A DNA stretch of 64,000 bases from Corallium rubrum (Eukaryota; Cnidaria; Anthozoa; Scleralcyonacea; Coralliidae), in the NCBI GenBank assembly GCA_964035015.1, contig OZ035997.1, positions 27,751,067 to 27,815,066 of the forward strand, read 5' to 3'. Position 1 is the stretch's first letter; each line of letters opens with the position of its first letter. Below, in pieces: positions 7,990 to 18,034 of the stretch. A program made the position numbers and the translations under genes. Below the pieces are notes generated by a model. It ran no database searches. It was not told the origin of the DNA and worked only from the letters and a program-made list of their open reading frames with translations.

Positions 7990-10924
7990 TTACAACTGGT
8001 AAGCGTTAATCTTACATTTTAACCAGGCCGGTATGGCAGCCAGCGGTTTCTCCCATACCGACCCCAGGGGGTCGATCCCTTCTGGCCAGTCTAATTCTTT
8101 CCTGGCACCTACTCTACCATGTTTTTTAATTACGCCCTTAACATAGCCCATGTAGTCATCAATTTTCTGTTCCAAGCTCCTATTGTCGGGTATCAACTCC
8201 ATCCCATGCAACGCATCCTCGTCTAGAACGTTGGCCATTACCCCAATGCTTTCGGCCGAGAAATATAGCCGCCGGGGTAGTAGTGTAGGCAGAACCAACG
8301 GCTCTTCTTCCCCGGGCGTCAACCGCTTCATCACTCCATGTTCCCGCAAATACTTTTGAATACGTCCCGCCATCGCATCCCCGAGTAGGGTGGCTATCGT
8401 GTCTTGTATACACGGTCTGCTTGAAAATAAGCTGCAGTACCTGTCCCCATATGTTTTTCCTAAAACTGGATAGCTGTTGCCTTCGGAGGGGGGCTGCATT
8501 TTTTCTGCAACCACCCCATATCTGTCTGGAATAGGATTTGAAAACGCATTTTCGTAGTAAGTGGTATTAGGCAAACGGTTATTTCTCTTGCAACAGGAGG
8601 CCTCAAACATCACTCCAAATGAGCTTTTCCAGGCAACCGTAGCGGCAAAGTCCCCGAACATCGTGGTACGATTATTCACTATGTCTGCTGGGTTTGTCCT
8701 ATAGGAGAAAAGCATCAGTTTCCCAAGTGCCAAATACGTTTCGATGGAGTAGCTGTCTATTTCCACTGGTTTCCTGAACTCCACCCACTTGCCTCTAGCT
8801 TTGAAGTTGGGAAGCTTCTCTGCTTTTTCCATTTCGTCCTAAAAACAAAAGTGTAAACATTTTCTTCCTTTGGCAATTTTTACTCACTTCATCTTACCTG
8901 ATTCATCTCGGTTTTTGGTAACCTAGCCAGACCACTGTTTGTCGTGATGAGCAGCGGCCTTCCTTCTACCCGCTCGGGATGGCCGTACAGCCTTCGGCCT
9001 TGCAACGCCCGCCCCTCGACAATAATGCGATTCCAATCCACGAAACGCAAGGTTTCGTCCGTCGCGTCGCCCAACAACATGAGGTCGGAATGCTCCGCAT
9101 ATGCGATATCGCGCCCGACGTCGTCCTTATTCAACATCGGCGGATCATGGACGTCAAAAAGGTCCTTCACCGCCGATGCGAAGGGGCTTTTGCCGGTCCG
9201 TGGAGGGCCCTGAATGACCGTTACGTTTAACCGGTTATGCCCCCCCATTAGAGAGAGGAGGAAGCCTCTACAGAATTCAAAAGGGGAAAGCATATTGGAA
9301 TGAAAGAAATCTACCCAAAACCGCAACCACCTACCCATTTTTATCCCATCCACCGGTGGCCGCGTTTGTTTTACATGCAGACGCATACACTCCCAGTTAT
9401 CTGGCGCATATATAGCATCCAGCAAGTCAAGCTTGTCCAAGGGCGACAATCGTGCGCCAGAGAATATGACACTCCGGGCCGTTTCGGTCACCTCTTGCAA
9501 AAATTTAACATACTTGACATCCGAATGCCAAAGAATTGTATGCTGGACGTGTAAACGTCCATGGCCTTTTCCAGCCTCGATGTGCTGTTGCAAGGTCTTT
9601 TGAGTCGTCAGACCTTTCTTTACACACAACTCACGCCAGAAACGCTTCTGCGGCCTCATGCTTGCTTTCATTAACAAAAACGTACCATAGACACACAAAG
9701 ATTTTTCTTCAAGCAAGGGGAAAAAACCAGGAAGGTCTGAAATGGTATGCCTTTCCAGGCAACCACCTTGGGGAACATCCACAATGTCGTAGGCCAAAGC
9801 GACAAAAACCGGATGCGGCGCGTCATATATATATACAGCTTCAAAAACACGCTTTAATTTTGTTACAAACAAACTGATCGCAGCGATGTCTTTGAAAGGC
9901 GCCTCCCAAGAACAGGCAAAAAGGACATGCCGTGCACGTTTTTTCTGCCCGCGAGCACAGAAATCGAACGAGGTTGACATCACTTCCGACCGAATATCGC
10001 AGGCTAGAAAGCAGGCGAAACCATACGCCACGAGCAAGGGATAGGGGAAGGACTTTGCAAGGAACTCAAAGGCAGGCACAACGGCCATCCCCTCGCACTC
10101 CGGTGGCAAACAGCAACCGTTGTGGACATGCTCAACATCCAAAGCGTGGTGATTCTAAAATAATAAAATAATATAATAAAAATATAATAAAATAAAATAA
10201 TAATAATATAATAAAATAAAATATAATATAATAAAATAAAATAAAATATAATCATAAAATAATAATAAAATATAATAAAATAAAATAATAAATAAAATAA
10301 TTAAATACCTGCATTTTAGCCCAAAACAAATCCGTATTGAAGCGGTCCCCAGCCGCAAGAGACACTCTGTCGAAAAGTTCCTGAAATTCAGGGGTCAAAC
10401 TTGGCGGTATATAATACTGAATCTAGAAAGAAAAAAAATCGAAATCGCTTTGTCTCTTACCTCTGTCCCTTCGTCTTCCTTTTCCTCGAAATCACTAAAT
10501 TTTAGCGAAATCTCTTCGCTTTGTCTCTTACCTCTGTCCCTTCGTCTTCCTTCTCTTCGTCATTCTCTGTCCCTTCGTCTTCCTTCTCTCCTTCGTTCTA
10601 GAAAGAAAAAAAAATCGAAATCGCTTTGTTCCTTCCTCGACTAAATTTTAGCAATCTCTTCGCTTTGTCTCTTACCTCTGTCCCTTCGTCTTCATCGAAT
10701 ACTTGGCTTTCTTCCACCTCCGGCGGGTTGACATGCAACAAATTGCAAAGCAACTGTTCATTGAGCAATTCGTCAACCCGCCGTCTTTTATTTCTATACT
10801 CCCTCACCGCTTCTTCGTCTTCAATCTCTTCAATGTCAATGTCGCTTTCGCTGCTGTCGTTTTCCTCTTCCTCTTCGTCTGCACTAGCGCCTCCTTCTAC
10901 CACTACCTCATCCATGAACTCCAT
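7990..10924 (-). CDS. Spliced SF3 helicase, virus-like (E1/NS1-type motifs)
   Basis: Coding exons on the minus strand, all phase 0 with GT-AG borders: 10924-10676, 10597-10532, 10484-10461 (least certain), 10422-10309, 10154-8898 and 8838-7990, about 852 codons without a stop. The N-terminus (MEFMDEVVVEGG) is very acidic. The long exon holds a superfamily 3 helicase ATPase: Walker A GPPRTGKS, Walker B LMLLGDATDE, then PLLITTN as motif C. The spacing and the L-L-x-D-A-T signature resemble papillomavirus E1, and less closely parvovirus NS1. The roughly 280-residue C-terminal exon (MEKAEKLPNF onward) is unknown to me. I see no convincing HUH endonuclease; EHVHNG is the only H-x-H. A role in hexameric DNA unwinding follows from the family. 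The intact frame suggests a recent or maintained gene. Host, virus or transposon ownership is open. Confidence 0.8.
10155..10308. repeat. AT-rich intron made of (AATAAAAT)-like repeats
   Basis: This intron of the helicase gene consists almost only of A and T in short AATAATA/AATAAAA repeats, between the acceptor TTTTAG (10155 side) and the donor CAG/GTATTT (10308 side). Confidence 0.8.
10423..10680. repeat. Tandemly duplicated micro-exon unit
   Basis: Three related blocks share GACGAAGGGACAGAG followed by the donor GTAAGAGACAAAGCG and, in two cases, an acceptor tract CTTTCTAG (minus strand). Each block adds an acidic peptide ending KEDEGTE or DEDEGTE. The repeat thus duplicates an exon edge together with its splice signals. 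Confidence 0.8.
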
Positions 10925-10937
10925 CTCGATTTGAATT

Positions 10938-11394
10938 TGCCGCTTGTTTGGCTGTGCTTTTAAAGGTTTGAATTCGCCGCTTGTTTTTGAAAAAACCGTA
11001 TTATATTACTTATACTCAAATTGCTTTTGAGGAAAATAGGGGGGGTAGTAAGTACACCCCCCTTAAAACCTCAGAACGGAAAGAGAAATCAATTCTTAAG
11101 TGCTTTGTTTACGTCTGGAAAAGCAGCGCTGCTTCTCTGAAAAGCAGCGCTGCTTTGTTAAATAAATTTCCGCATGTATTTCATTTTAATTTCTAGAATG
11201 GAGGCCGAAGACGAAAGGGGAACGTTCGAACGATCGCTTTGAAACCAGCCGAAAGGTAACTCGCTTTGAAATCGCTTAATGCCCTCCTAATATTCAGTTA
11301 TTGTTTACGTCTGGAAAAGCAGCGCTGCTTCTCTGAAAAGCTGCTTGTGTGTCTATAAATAAATCGTTTCCGCATTGTATTTCATTTGACATTA
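10938..11394. promoter_or_regulatory. Divergent intergenic region with duplicated leader
   Basis: This lies between the helicase ATG (minus) and small plus-strand ORFs. A block containing GTTTACGTCTGGAAAAGCAG, a GCAGCGCTGC palindrome, TTTCCGCAT, GTATTTCATTT and AGAATGGAGG occurs twice (about 11107-11205 and 11303-11403). TCTATAAATAAAT at 11352 could be a TATA element. A two-way promoter is an inference from layout. Confidence 0.45.
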
Positions 11395-11396
11395 GA

Positions 11397-11527
11397 ATGG
11401 AGGAGGACGAACTTGGTGAACAAAGCGGCGAAAACAAGCGGCAAATTCTCGAACGAAGCAAAATGGAAGAACTTGGTGAACGAAGCACGGAAGAAGCTGA
11501 AAGCGACACCGCTGTGTATGGAAGGTG
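11397..11527 (+). CDS. Small acidic ORF, possible first exon
   Basis: ATG at 11397 opens MEEDELGEQSGENKRQ and runs about 43 codons to a possible donor at AAG/GTGGGT near 11527. It has an internal repeat (EELGER). A related but shorter frame starts in the first copy of the duplicated leader near 11199 (MEAEDERGTFERS, then stop). It is divergent to the helicase gene and similarly acidic at its start, so the two may belong to one unit. Function unknown; a chance frame is possible. Confidence 0.3.
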
Positions 11528-11539
11528 GGTGTTTTCCTC

Positions 11540-11910
11540 CACTTATTCACGATCAGCTTGCGCGTTTCTTTGGAAGCTGTTTTGACAAACATATTATGTT
11601 CCATCTCTCATACCATACGTGTTTACTGTTATTTGTTTTAACATCTCATTGTTAGCTGTGATCTACCAATTTGAAATAATTTATATTCACGATCACAGCT
11701 TTCAAACTATTTGTTTTAACATCTCATTGTTAAATATAATTTATATTCACGATCAGCTTGAAAGATCGACGCGTTTCTTTGGAAGCTGTTTATTCAACAT
11801 ACGTTGTTCCATTATCTACCAATTTGAAATATAATTTATATTCACGATCAGCTTGAATTCATCTTTTGTTCTCATTGTTAGCATATGTTGTTCCATCTCG
11901 TTTACAAATA
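11540..11910. repeat. Repeats with TATTCACGATCAGCTTG
   Basis: Three or four imperfect copies of TTATATTCACGATCAGCTTG (about 11543, 11684, 11742, 11838), two followed by CGCGTTTCTTTGGAAGCTGT, and copies of ATGTTGTTCCAT. The last motif is the complement of the ATGGAACAAC-like sequence near 7962, so this region may be the far end of the helicase unit. Confidence 0.5.
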
Positions 11911-11934
11911 ACGCATTACAGGGTTCAATTCCTG

Positions 11935-12045
11935 CCGGAAGGCTTGTGTAGTTGCATTTTTCGCAACTGGTCCCGGTTTGGTCTCAAAATGTATATATTC
12001 TACACTCGAATTTTCCTTCACCCAAAATCCTTAGAATATTTTATT
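11935..12045 (+). repeat. Fragment of a tRNA-related SINE-like repeat
   Basis: Contains GTTGCATTTTTCGCAACT, TTTGGTCT, AATGTATATATTCTACACTC and TTTTCCTTCACC, the same tail as the repeat at 48592-48740. Confidence 0.7.
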
Positions 12046-12069
12046 GCGATGTCTAAAACAACTAGTTAA

Positions 12070-13899
12070 GCAATACGAAAGTAGAAATATGATTTGGTGT
12101 ACACGAATTGTTGTGCTATATAAATGCATATGTGCCATGGTGATATTTCTAGAAAACAACATTTGGGTAATCCTTTATGAACACAATATTATTGAATAGA
12201 AATGGTCTTTAGATGTACAGTAGCTGTATAAGTATGAAATCTCTCAAACCTGAGATGGTTTCAAGTGATATTCTAATAAAATTTATCAATTACAAATTAT
12301 ATAGTGAGTCATTTTCTAGTCAGATGTGATGTATTTTCTGACACCTAATAATCAAATATTTTCAATTTTTTGTTAAATTACAATAGCTATAAATTGCTTA
12401 CTGTTGGCGTTTAATAGCTATACTGTCGCAATCTTACTTAAGAGGCTTGTGGAAATGCACGAGAACTTGTATTCCTTATAGAAAACTTGGTAAAATATCT
12501 TAAATTTACTTTGTGTTCTCCTAAGAATATAATTTTACCTTTTAAAAATTAAAATGAAAGGAGTCAAATGTAATCTGATACATTTTACAGGAGTGCAGGT
12601 TGAGTACTTCCTGTTCTTGTGTGTTGTAAATATCAACTGAAGTCATGTTAACAGTGTACAATATACAATATCTTATGTCTGTGCATGACATTTTTTAATC
12701 AATTACTATTTTGCCTGACATTTTATTAACACAAATACTGTGCAGAAATGTGCAATATGAATTATCAAAGTACCGAACAAAGTGAACTATAATTAGATAT
12801 TTGTACGACTATATTAATAACCTGGGTAAGTGAAAATTTCTATTGATTTTCACAATTAATAGAGCAGCTCTGGATAGTAATTTCAGAAGTATTGAGAACA
12901 TTTTACATTAAGCACATTAATTTGCAGTTACTCCTAAAGCACTCGTGTTTTATGATTAAACGCATAAAGTACTGGTACCGCAGTAAGTATTTCTTGTTTT
13001 CAGTTTTCTTACTAATAAAACAATGTTCTCGCTGTCTTTCGTGCATATTGTGTTACTTGCAGTCAAGGAATTTTGTAGTTATCAGCATGCAGTAGACACA
13101 TGTACGCACTGCGTACCTATTTTTTATTTTAATAGTCGAAAGAAAGAATAGGTGTAATTTGTAATTGTAATTGTAACTAGTTACAAAAATTTTAAAGTAA
13201 GTCTGTAGAGATAATCTAATTGGCGAGCCTCGAGAGTAAATGGCGCGACTCGACTAATTTGCTACTGGGGGACAAATAACCTAAAAAGTAAAAACACAAA
13301 TACAATAAATAATAGATTATCTCAAATTTCCTCAGCGTGTGTCACTGTGTTCAATTGTTTACGCACAGAGAATGGACAGCGATGTATCTTCTAAACGCTG
13401 TAATCGTCTGTCGTTTCTTTATATCGCGCTCCGTCCAACTTACCAATATTACTTAATAAAACTATATAGCGCGAAAATTAGCATAAATATATCTAGTATC
13501 TTAGAAACTCAGTATGAGCTTTGGTCGGGTCTGGCGTTTTTGTGCCTAGCTGGAGGTGGCGGTAAAATCTTTTCGATTCCGTTGGAAAATATGGTAGTGA
13601 TGACATACATTGACAGCAAGCTAAGCAAGCTAAGATATTTATCAAATATGGACTAATATTCGGCCACAATCAATTGTCGAGATGAAAATCGATAGAAGTC
13701 GGTAAGTTGCTTCCAAATTAACTTGGCACGCTGAAAGAATGCAGATATTTTCCAATAATCTTGATCGAAAAGAAATTACTGAAAAACTTTTCCATTTCAT
13801 GCTCTCACTGGATCCACAGCCATCGTTGTGGATCCCCAGGGGTAGGGGCTTCGTATAGTATCTGCAGTCTTTATGGTCAGCAGCTGTACACAAGAAAGC
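12070..13899. other. No gene seen
   Basis: About 1.8 kb of AT-rich sequence with only short open frames. The frame at 13339-13656 has no motif I recognise. Confidence 0.5.
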
Positions 13900-13903
13900 T
13901 TAA

Positions 13904-14236
13904 AGTGCCTATCTCAGGGTTGGGGACTTTGAATATTTGTAATCTTTAGATTGTTCTGAGAAAAATTGTAATATATCTTGTCAGACGGAAATTTCATCTT
14001 CATGGGCTTTTTCGCTGTTAAAGGTTCCGGAAGTGATGTCATTTTGACGTCAAAGCAGGAATATGTGTATATTAAACCCTATTTCTAAATCCCTGCTTTG
14101 ACATCACTTCCGGGACCTTTAACAGCGAAAAAGCCCATGAAGATGAAATTTCCGTCTGACAAGATATATTACAATTTTTCTCAGAACAATCTAAAGATTA
14201 CAAATATTCAAAGTCCCCAACCCTGAGATAGGCACT
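13904..14236. mobile_element. 333-bp hairpin MITE with TTAA target duplication
   Basis: AGTGCCTATCTCAGGGTTGG at the left is mirrored at the right, both flanked by TTAA (13900-13903 and 14237-14240). The arms are about 140 bp and nearly perfect. The end motif AGTGCYTATSTCA is shared with the MITE at 56698-57146, so both are one family of piggyBac/Kolobok-like target choice. Confidence 0.9.
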
Positions 14237-14454
14237 TTAAAATAAGCCACGAGGAAGCATCAGATATTTTCATCCTTTTGGATCGCTTTGGCTATTTGGC
14301 AGTTTGAAATTCTATTTTCTCGAGTATAAGGTTGTCTTTTACATATCTATTTACAGTATTTAAATATTGTTCAGATATACTCTGGTACAATATCTCAAAG
14401 TTTGTGTAGATGTATGTTTATTTAAAGGACATCATGTTATCTGCTTTTATAATC

Positions 14455-14600
14455 AGGGTGACGACCCCAGGTAGAGGCCTATTTGTTGAGTTTTGTTTTC
14501 GAAATCATTCCCCAGGTATGGGGGCTTTGGTGTGTATTTGGGTGGTGGCAAAAACAAATCCCCACCTTTCCCCGGGGTGGGGGGAGTGGGGGTTAATATT
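14455..14600. repeat. G/C-rich dispersed repeat
   Basis: Contains CCCCAGGTATGGGGGC, TTTGGTGTGTATTTGGGTGG and a CCCCGGGGTGGGGGG run. A related style recurs near 36588-36660. Family unknown. Confidence 0.4.
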
Positions 14601-14731
14601 GACTCATGCATAATGACCAAAAGGATACTTCCGCACAAAACGAAAGTGCATGTTATCATTGATGTTTTACTGAAATGTTTTAAAATTTGGTGCAGATTAA
14701 AGACATTAAACGGAGACCCAAATCATATAAT

Positions 14732-15184
14732 ATGAGTATCCAGCAACTGAAGGAAATTACACATACGGACGTGTCTCGTTTCTCGTTAAAAGGAATAAAA
14801 ACACGCGCGAAAGTTGTGGCAGTTCACGATGGTGATACTTGTGATTTGGCGTTTTATTATGGAGTTAAAATAGTACGATTTAAGTGTCGTTTAGATGGAA
14901 TAGACGCGCCTGAGCTTAAAGAAGGAAGAAATGCAAAACTTTCCCGCGATTTCTTGGCCCATTTGTGTACGGGAGGTGATCCAGAAGAGTTTGATGATGA
15001 CGGAACGTGGACAAAACCGCAACTACAAGAGATGCTGGATGAAAATGAAGAATTGGTGTACGCAATATTTGGAGAGTTTGACCGATACGGAAGACCTCTT
15101 GTTATTCTCAAGAAATCGAAAAGAAGCCCCAGTTCGTTTAACGATATGCTTTTGGAATACGGTTATGCTGACAAGTACGAATGA
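14732..15184 (+). CDS. Compact staphylococcal-nuclease-like protein
   Basis: This is an intronless 150-codon frame; ATG 14732 is taken because an upstream in-frame start only adds low-complexity residues. It has the SNase (OB-fold thermonuclease) pattern: AVHDGDTCDLAFYY (residues about 30-43; metal-binding Asp), CRLDGIDAPEL (52-62; Arg53, Asp58 and Glu61 match the catalytic Arg35, Asp40, Glu43 of the bacterial enzyme), FDRYGRPLV (116-124; Arg121 matches Arg87), and SFNDMLLEYGYADKY at the end. All catalytic positions are kept, so Ca-dependent cleavage of DNA or RNA is likely. There is no signal peptide or tudor repeat. The small single-domain form resembles those of some large DNA viruses and bacteria more than animal Tudor-SN; acquisition by transfer is an inference. 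Confidence 0.85.
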   Translation: MSIQQLKEITHTDVSRFSLKGIKTRAKVVAVHDGDTCDLAFYYGVKIVRFKCRLDGIDAPELKEGRNAKLSRDFLAHLCTGGDPEEFDDDGTWTKPQLQEMLDENEELVYAIFGEFDRYGRPLVILKKSKRSPSSFNDMLLEYGYADKYE

Positions 15185-15344
15185 AGTAAATATTTTGATA
15201 ACTGAACTCGGTTCATGCACTGATTCAACTGGCGTCGTTGAAATTTCACCCATATTGATATCCAGTTTGCATTACGGTGATATCATGCATGATACTGCTT
15301 GCCTGTACTGTATAGTGCTTATCGATTACTAAGTTCAGTATTTG

Positions 15345-15350
15345 AATAAA
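15345..15350 (+). terminator. Poly(A) signal of the nuclease gene
   Basis: AATAAA 160 nt past the stop codon, followed by a T-rich tract, as expected for a eukaryotic transcript. Confidence 0.6.
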
Positions 15351-16905
15351 GTGTTATTTGGTACATTTCGTACATTTTCTAGACGCCTTTAATTTGTAAA
15401 TATTTATTGATATTTGGTATTCAGTGAGTCGAAAGCTCAGCAAATTGAATCCGTGGTGTATCTAAACTCTTTAGAACTTTCTTGTTGCTTTTAATTTTAT
15501 TTATCTGCTCACACTCAGTAATAACTCCTGATTTTATTCTTAAACGTACCTAATAATATATCATTTCGCATATTCTGGTCGGGTATATGGGTGTATCAAA
15601 CATTCGTTCATCAACATTAATCATGCTGCACATCATTAAATAAATATGTGACTTGTCTCCATGCAGTTGTTTTTGTTTGATTTTGTATCACATGGCTAAT
15701 GACAGATACGACCACTGACCTATATATATAACTGGACTGCGTGCTCCTATTACCTTTGAGTTAGGAAAAGTGTCCCCCACTGACCTATATATTTAACTGG
15801 ACTGCGTGCTCCTATTACTTTTGAGCTGGGAAAAGTGTCCCCATTTTCACTTTCAAAATGGCGGCATTTATGGGTCCTTTTGCTAATGGTGAAGGCCGCT
15901 GACCGATACCTAAGATCTCTAGTTCGTGTTGGACATGTTCGGTATTTCGCTTTTTTTAAGAAAACTAAGCTATTTGGTCGGGTAAACTGTACGTATGTTG
16001 TAGCCAGATGAATTATCTTTCTTCCAGTATATTTGATAGCTTCTACAGTGGTTTATTTCTCGAGAAAACATTCGGAGAAGACTTTATAATACATACGGGG
16101 AAAAATTTCAAAATAGCGGCCGCTATTATGATTTGGACATGTTCGGTATTTCGCTTTTTTTAGGGAAACTAAGCTGTTTGGTCGGATAAACTGTACGTAT
16201 GTTGTAGCAAGGTGAATTATATTTCTGCCAATATATTTTATAACTTCTACAGTGGATTATTTCTTGAGAAAACGTTCGGAGTAGACGGACTAGTACTAGG
16301 CAAACTTTGTCGAATTTTGTCAGACTTTTTGCCAAGTCAGCATAATATCGTCCTGGTCTCGAGTTTGTGTAAACAAAAATATTTGCTGAGCGGCCCGGGA
16401 TGTTTTCATAAGAGTCTTATTGTAGTTCTGAACTACAATAATAAAAATCTTGGACAATTACTGCTGTAGCTTTCTAGCAGTCTGAATTAAAGACGTGCCG
16501 GCCGGCGGTACTACACGAACACTTAGCAATAAAATAAACAAGACTGTCAAAATACACATGGTCATGGAAATCTACAAACATTTCGTTTTACGAAGTCGCC
16601 AGCTCTATAAAGAACCGCTGAAGATCACGAGAAAATCGTAAAAAAGCGAGGCGTACCGACTTCTTCTTAGGGGATGTTTACATGGGAGGCGTATTCCTAT
16701 TTGGTCAGACAAATAATCCAGCAGGCCACAAGAAATTAACGATGACCAACCTACATGCATTAACTCTTTCCTGTCCGAATTTATTGCTCTTTACTCTTTA
16801 GTAATTTTGTTCTGGCTAATAACGCCAGACGTTCTTATTCACCTCTTGGGGAAGGCTTCACAAGAACAATTTTTAACTATGTTTCTAAGTCTTTCCTGTC
16901 CGAAT

Positions 16906-18034
16906 GGACAATTTGCATTACAGCAATGCATCATGGGTAGAATGGTAGCGCTTCACTTGCAGGCGAAATGGCCGTCACGAAACGAGCATTTTGCTTGTGA
17001 GAAGAATGGATTCTTTTAAGCACATTTTATGTAGCGCAGGAGAATTTCGAAAAGGGGAATGTATTTGGGGGACTATATAGAACGTTGTGTGCCAAGGACA
17101 GCGAAATCAGAGCAGAAATGGACGAGAAAATTGCTATAGAACTATTGAAAGAGTGAAGAATATGCTAGTAAATACGTTCCCGAAGGGAGGTTCTTCTCGA
17201 CGTTTTCAGGTGAGTAAGCTTAGTGAACATCGGACAGCTCATCATTTTGCCTAACAGACATGTGTGTGTTGTTGTTCTATCCCGATCTCGTATTTTCTGA
17301 ATTACCAAGTGTTCTGTAATGATTTTTTCGTTTGTTGAAATTGACAACCTTTGGCGATGATGTCTGTCATTCGTTCGATTAAGCATGTCCTCTGAAGATA
17401 ATGTTTTTAAAGTCTCTTTAAACTTTTTGGCGCGAAAACAAACCGGTTTTATCGGCAACGGCACTAGCACTTTGTAAAAACACCAAGAAGAAAGCACTTT
17501 TGCGTGGGTTTCTACTGTTGTTTTTCTATCCTGCTTCCTTTGTTGTGGTCGGTTCATATCCTGTCAAATAAACCAGTAGGTTCTAGAACTAGTGTAGGCT
17601 GTAAATACATATTTATAACTATAAATTCGCTTAAAACGTTGAAAATTTACCGAGTTTTGTTGCTGTGTTGTAGGCAACAAGCTTTGTAAAACAGTGACTT
17701 GGAAATTTTAATTTTAGGCTAAACACTGTACGACATTCTTTAACTTATAAAATTTTTCTCAGTGTTCTATTCATAGATAATATAGTTATAGTTGATATAA
17801 TCTTAACTTTGCAAATTTTAGTAGTAGTTTTATAAATCTTGATAGTTAATATTAAAATTTTTAGGTAGGTACTGTACATAAATCTGTAAATAGTAAATTC
17901 TAAAATATATAATTATAAAAAAGCATATTAATAACTCATATATAATTGTAAATAGGTTTTAATATTAATTTATAAAATGGATAATGAACCGTGTACTTCA
18001 ATGGAGTCAGATAAAAAATTGGCAACTTTAGGAG
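16906..18034 (+). repeat. Left TIR of the THAP transposon
   Basis: This matches 19881-21013 in inverted orientation for about 1.13 kb and extends into the transposase start. It contains a 130-codon minus-strand frame (17557-17165, MNRPQQRKQ) that is also open in the right arm (20362-20754, plus) with a few substitutions. I see no domain in it and regard it as possible but unproven coding sequence. Confidence 0.9.

Noticed and set aside
10139-10154. HUH endonuclease motif (EHVHNG) upstream of the SF3 helicase
   Set aside because: Only a single H-x-H with no preceding strand or downstream Tyr motif at the usual spacing; not enough for a Rep-type nuclease.
13339-13656. 105-codon frame in an otherwise empty region
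   Set aside because: No motif, AT-biased composition, no splice or poly(A) context.
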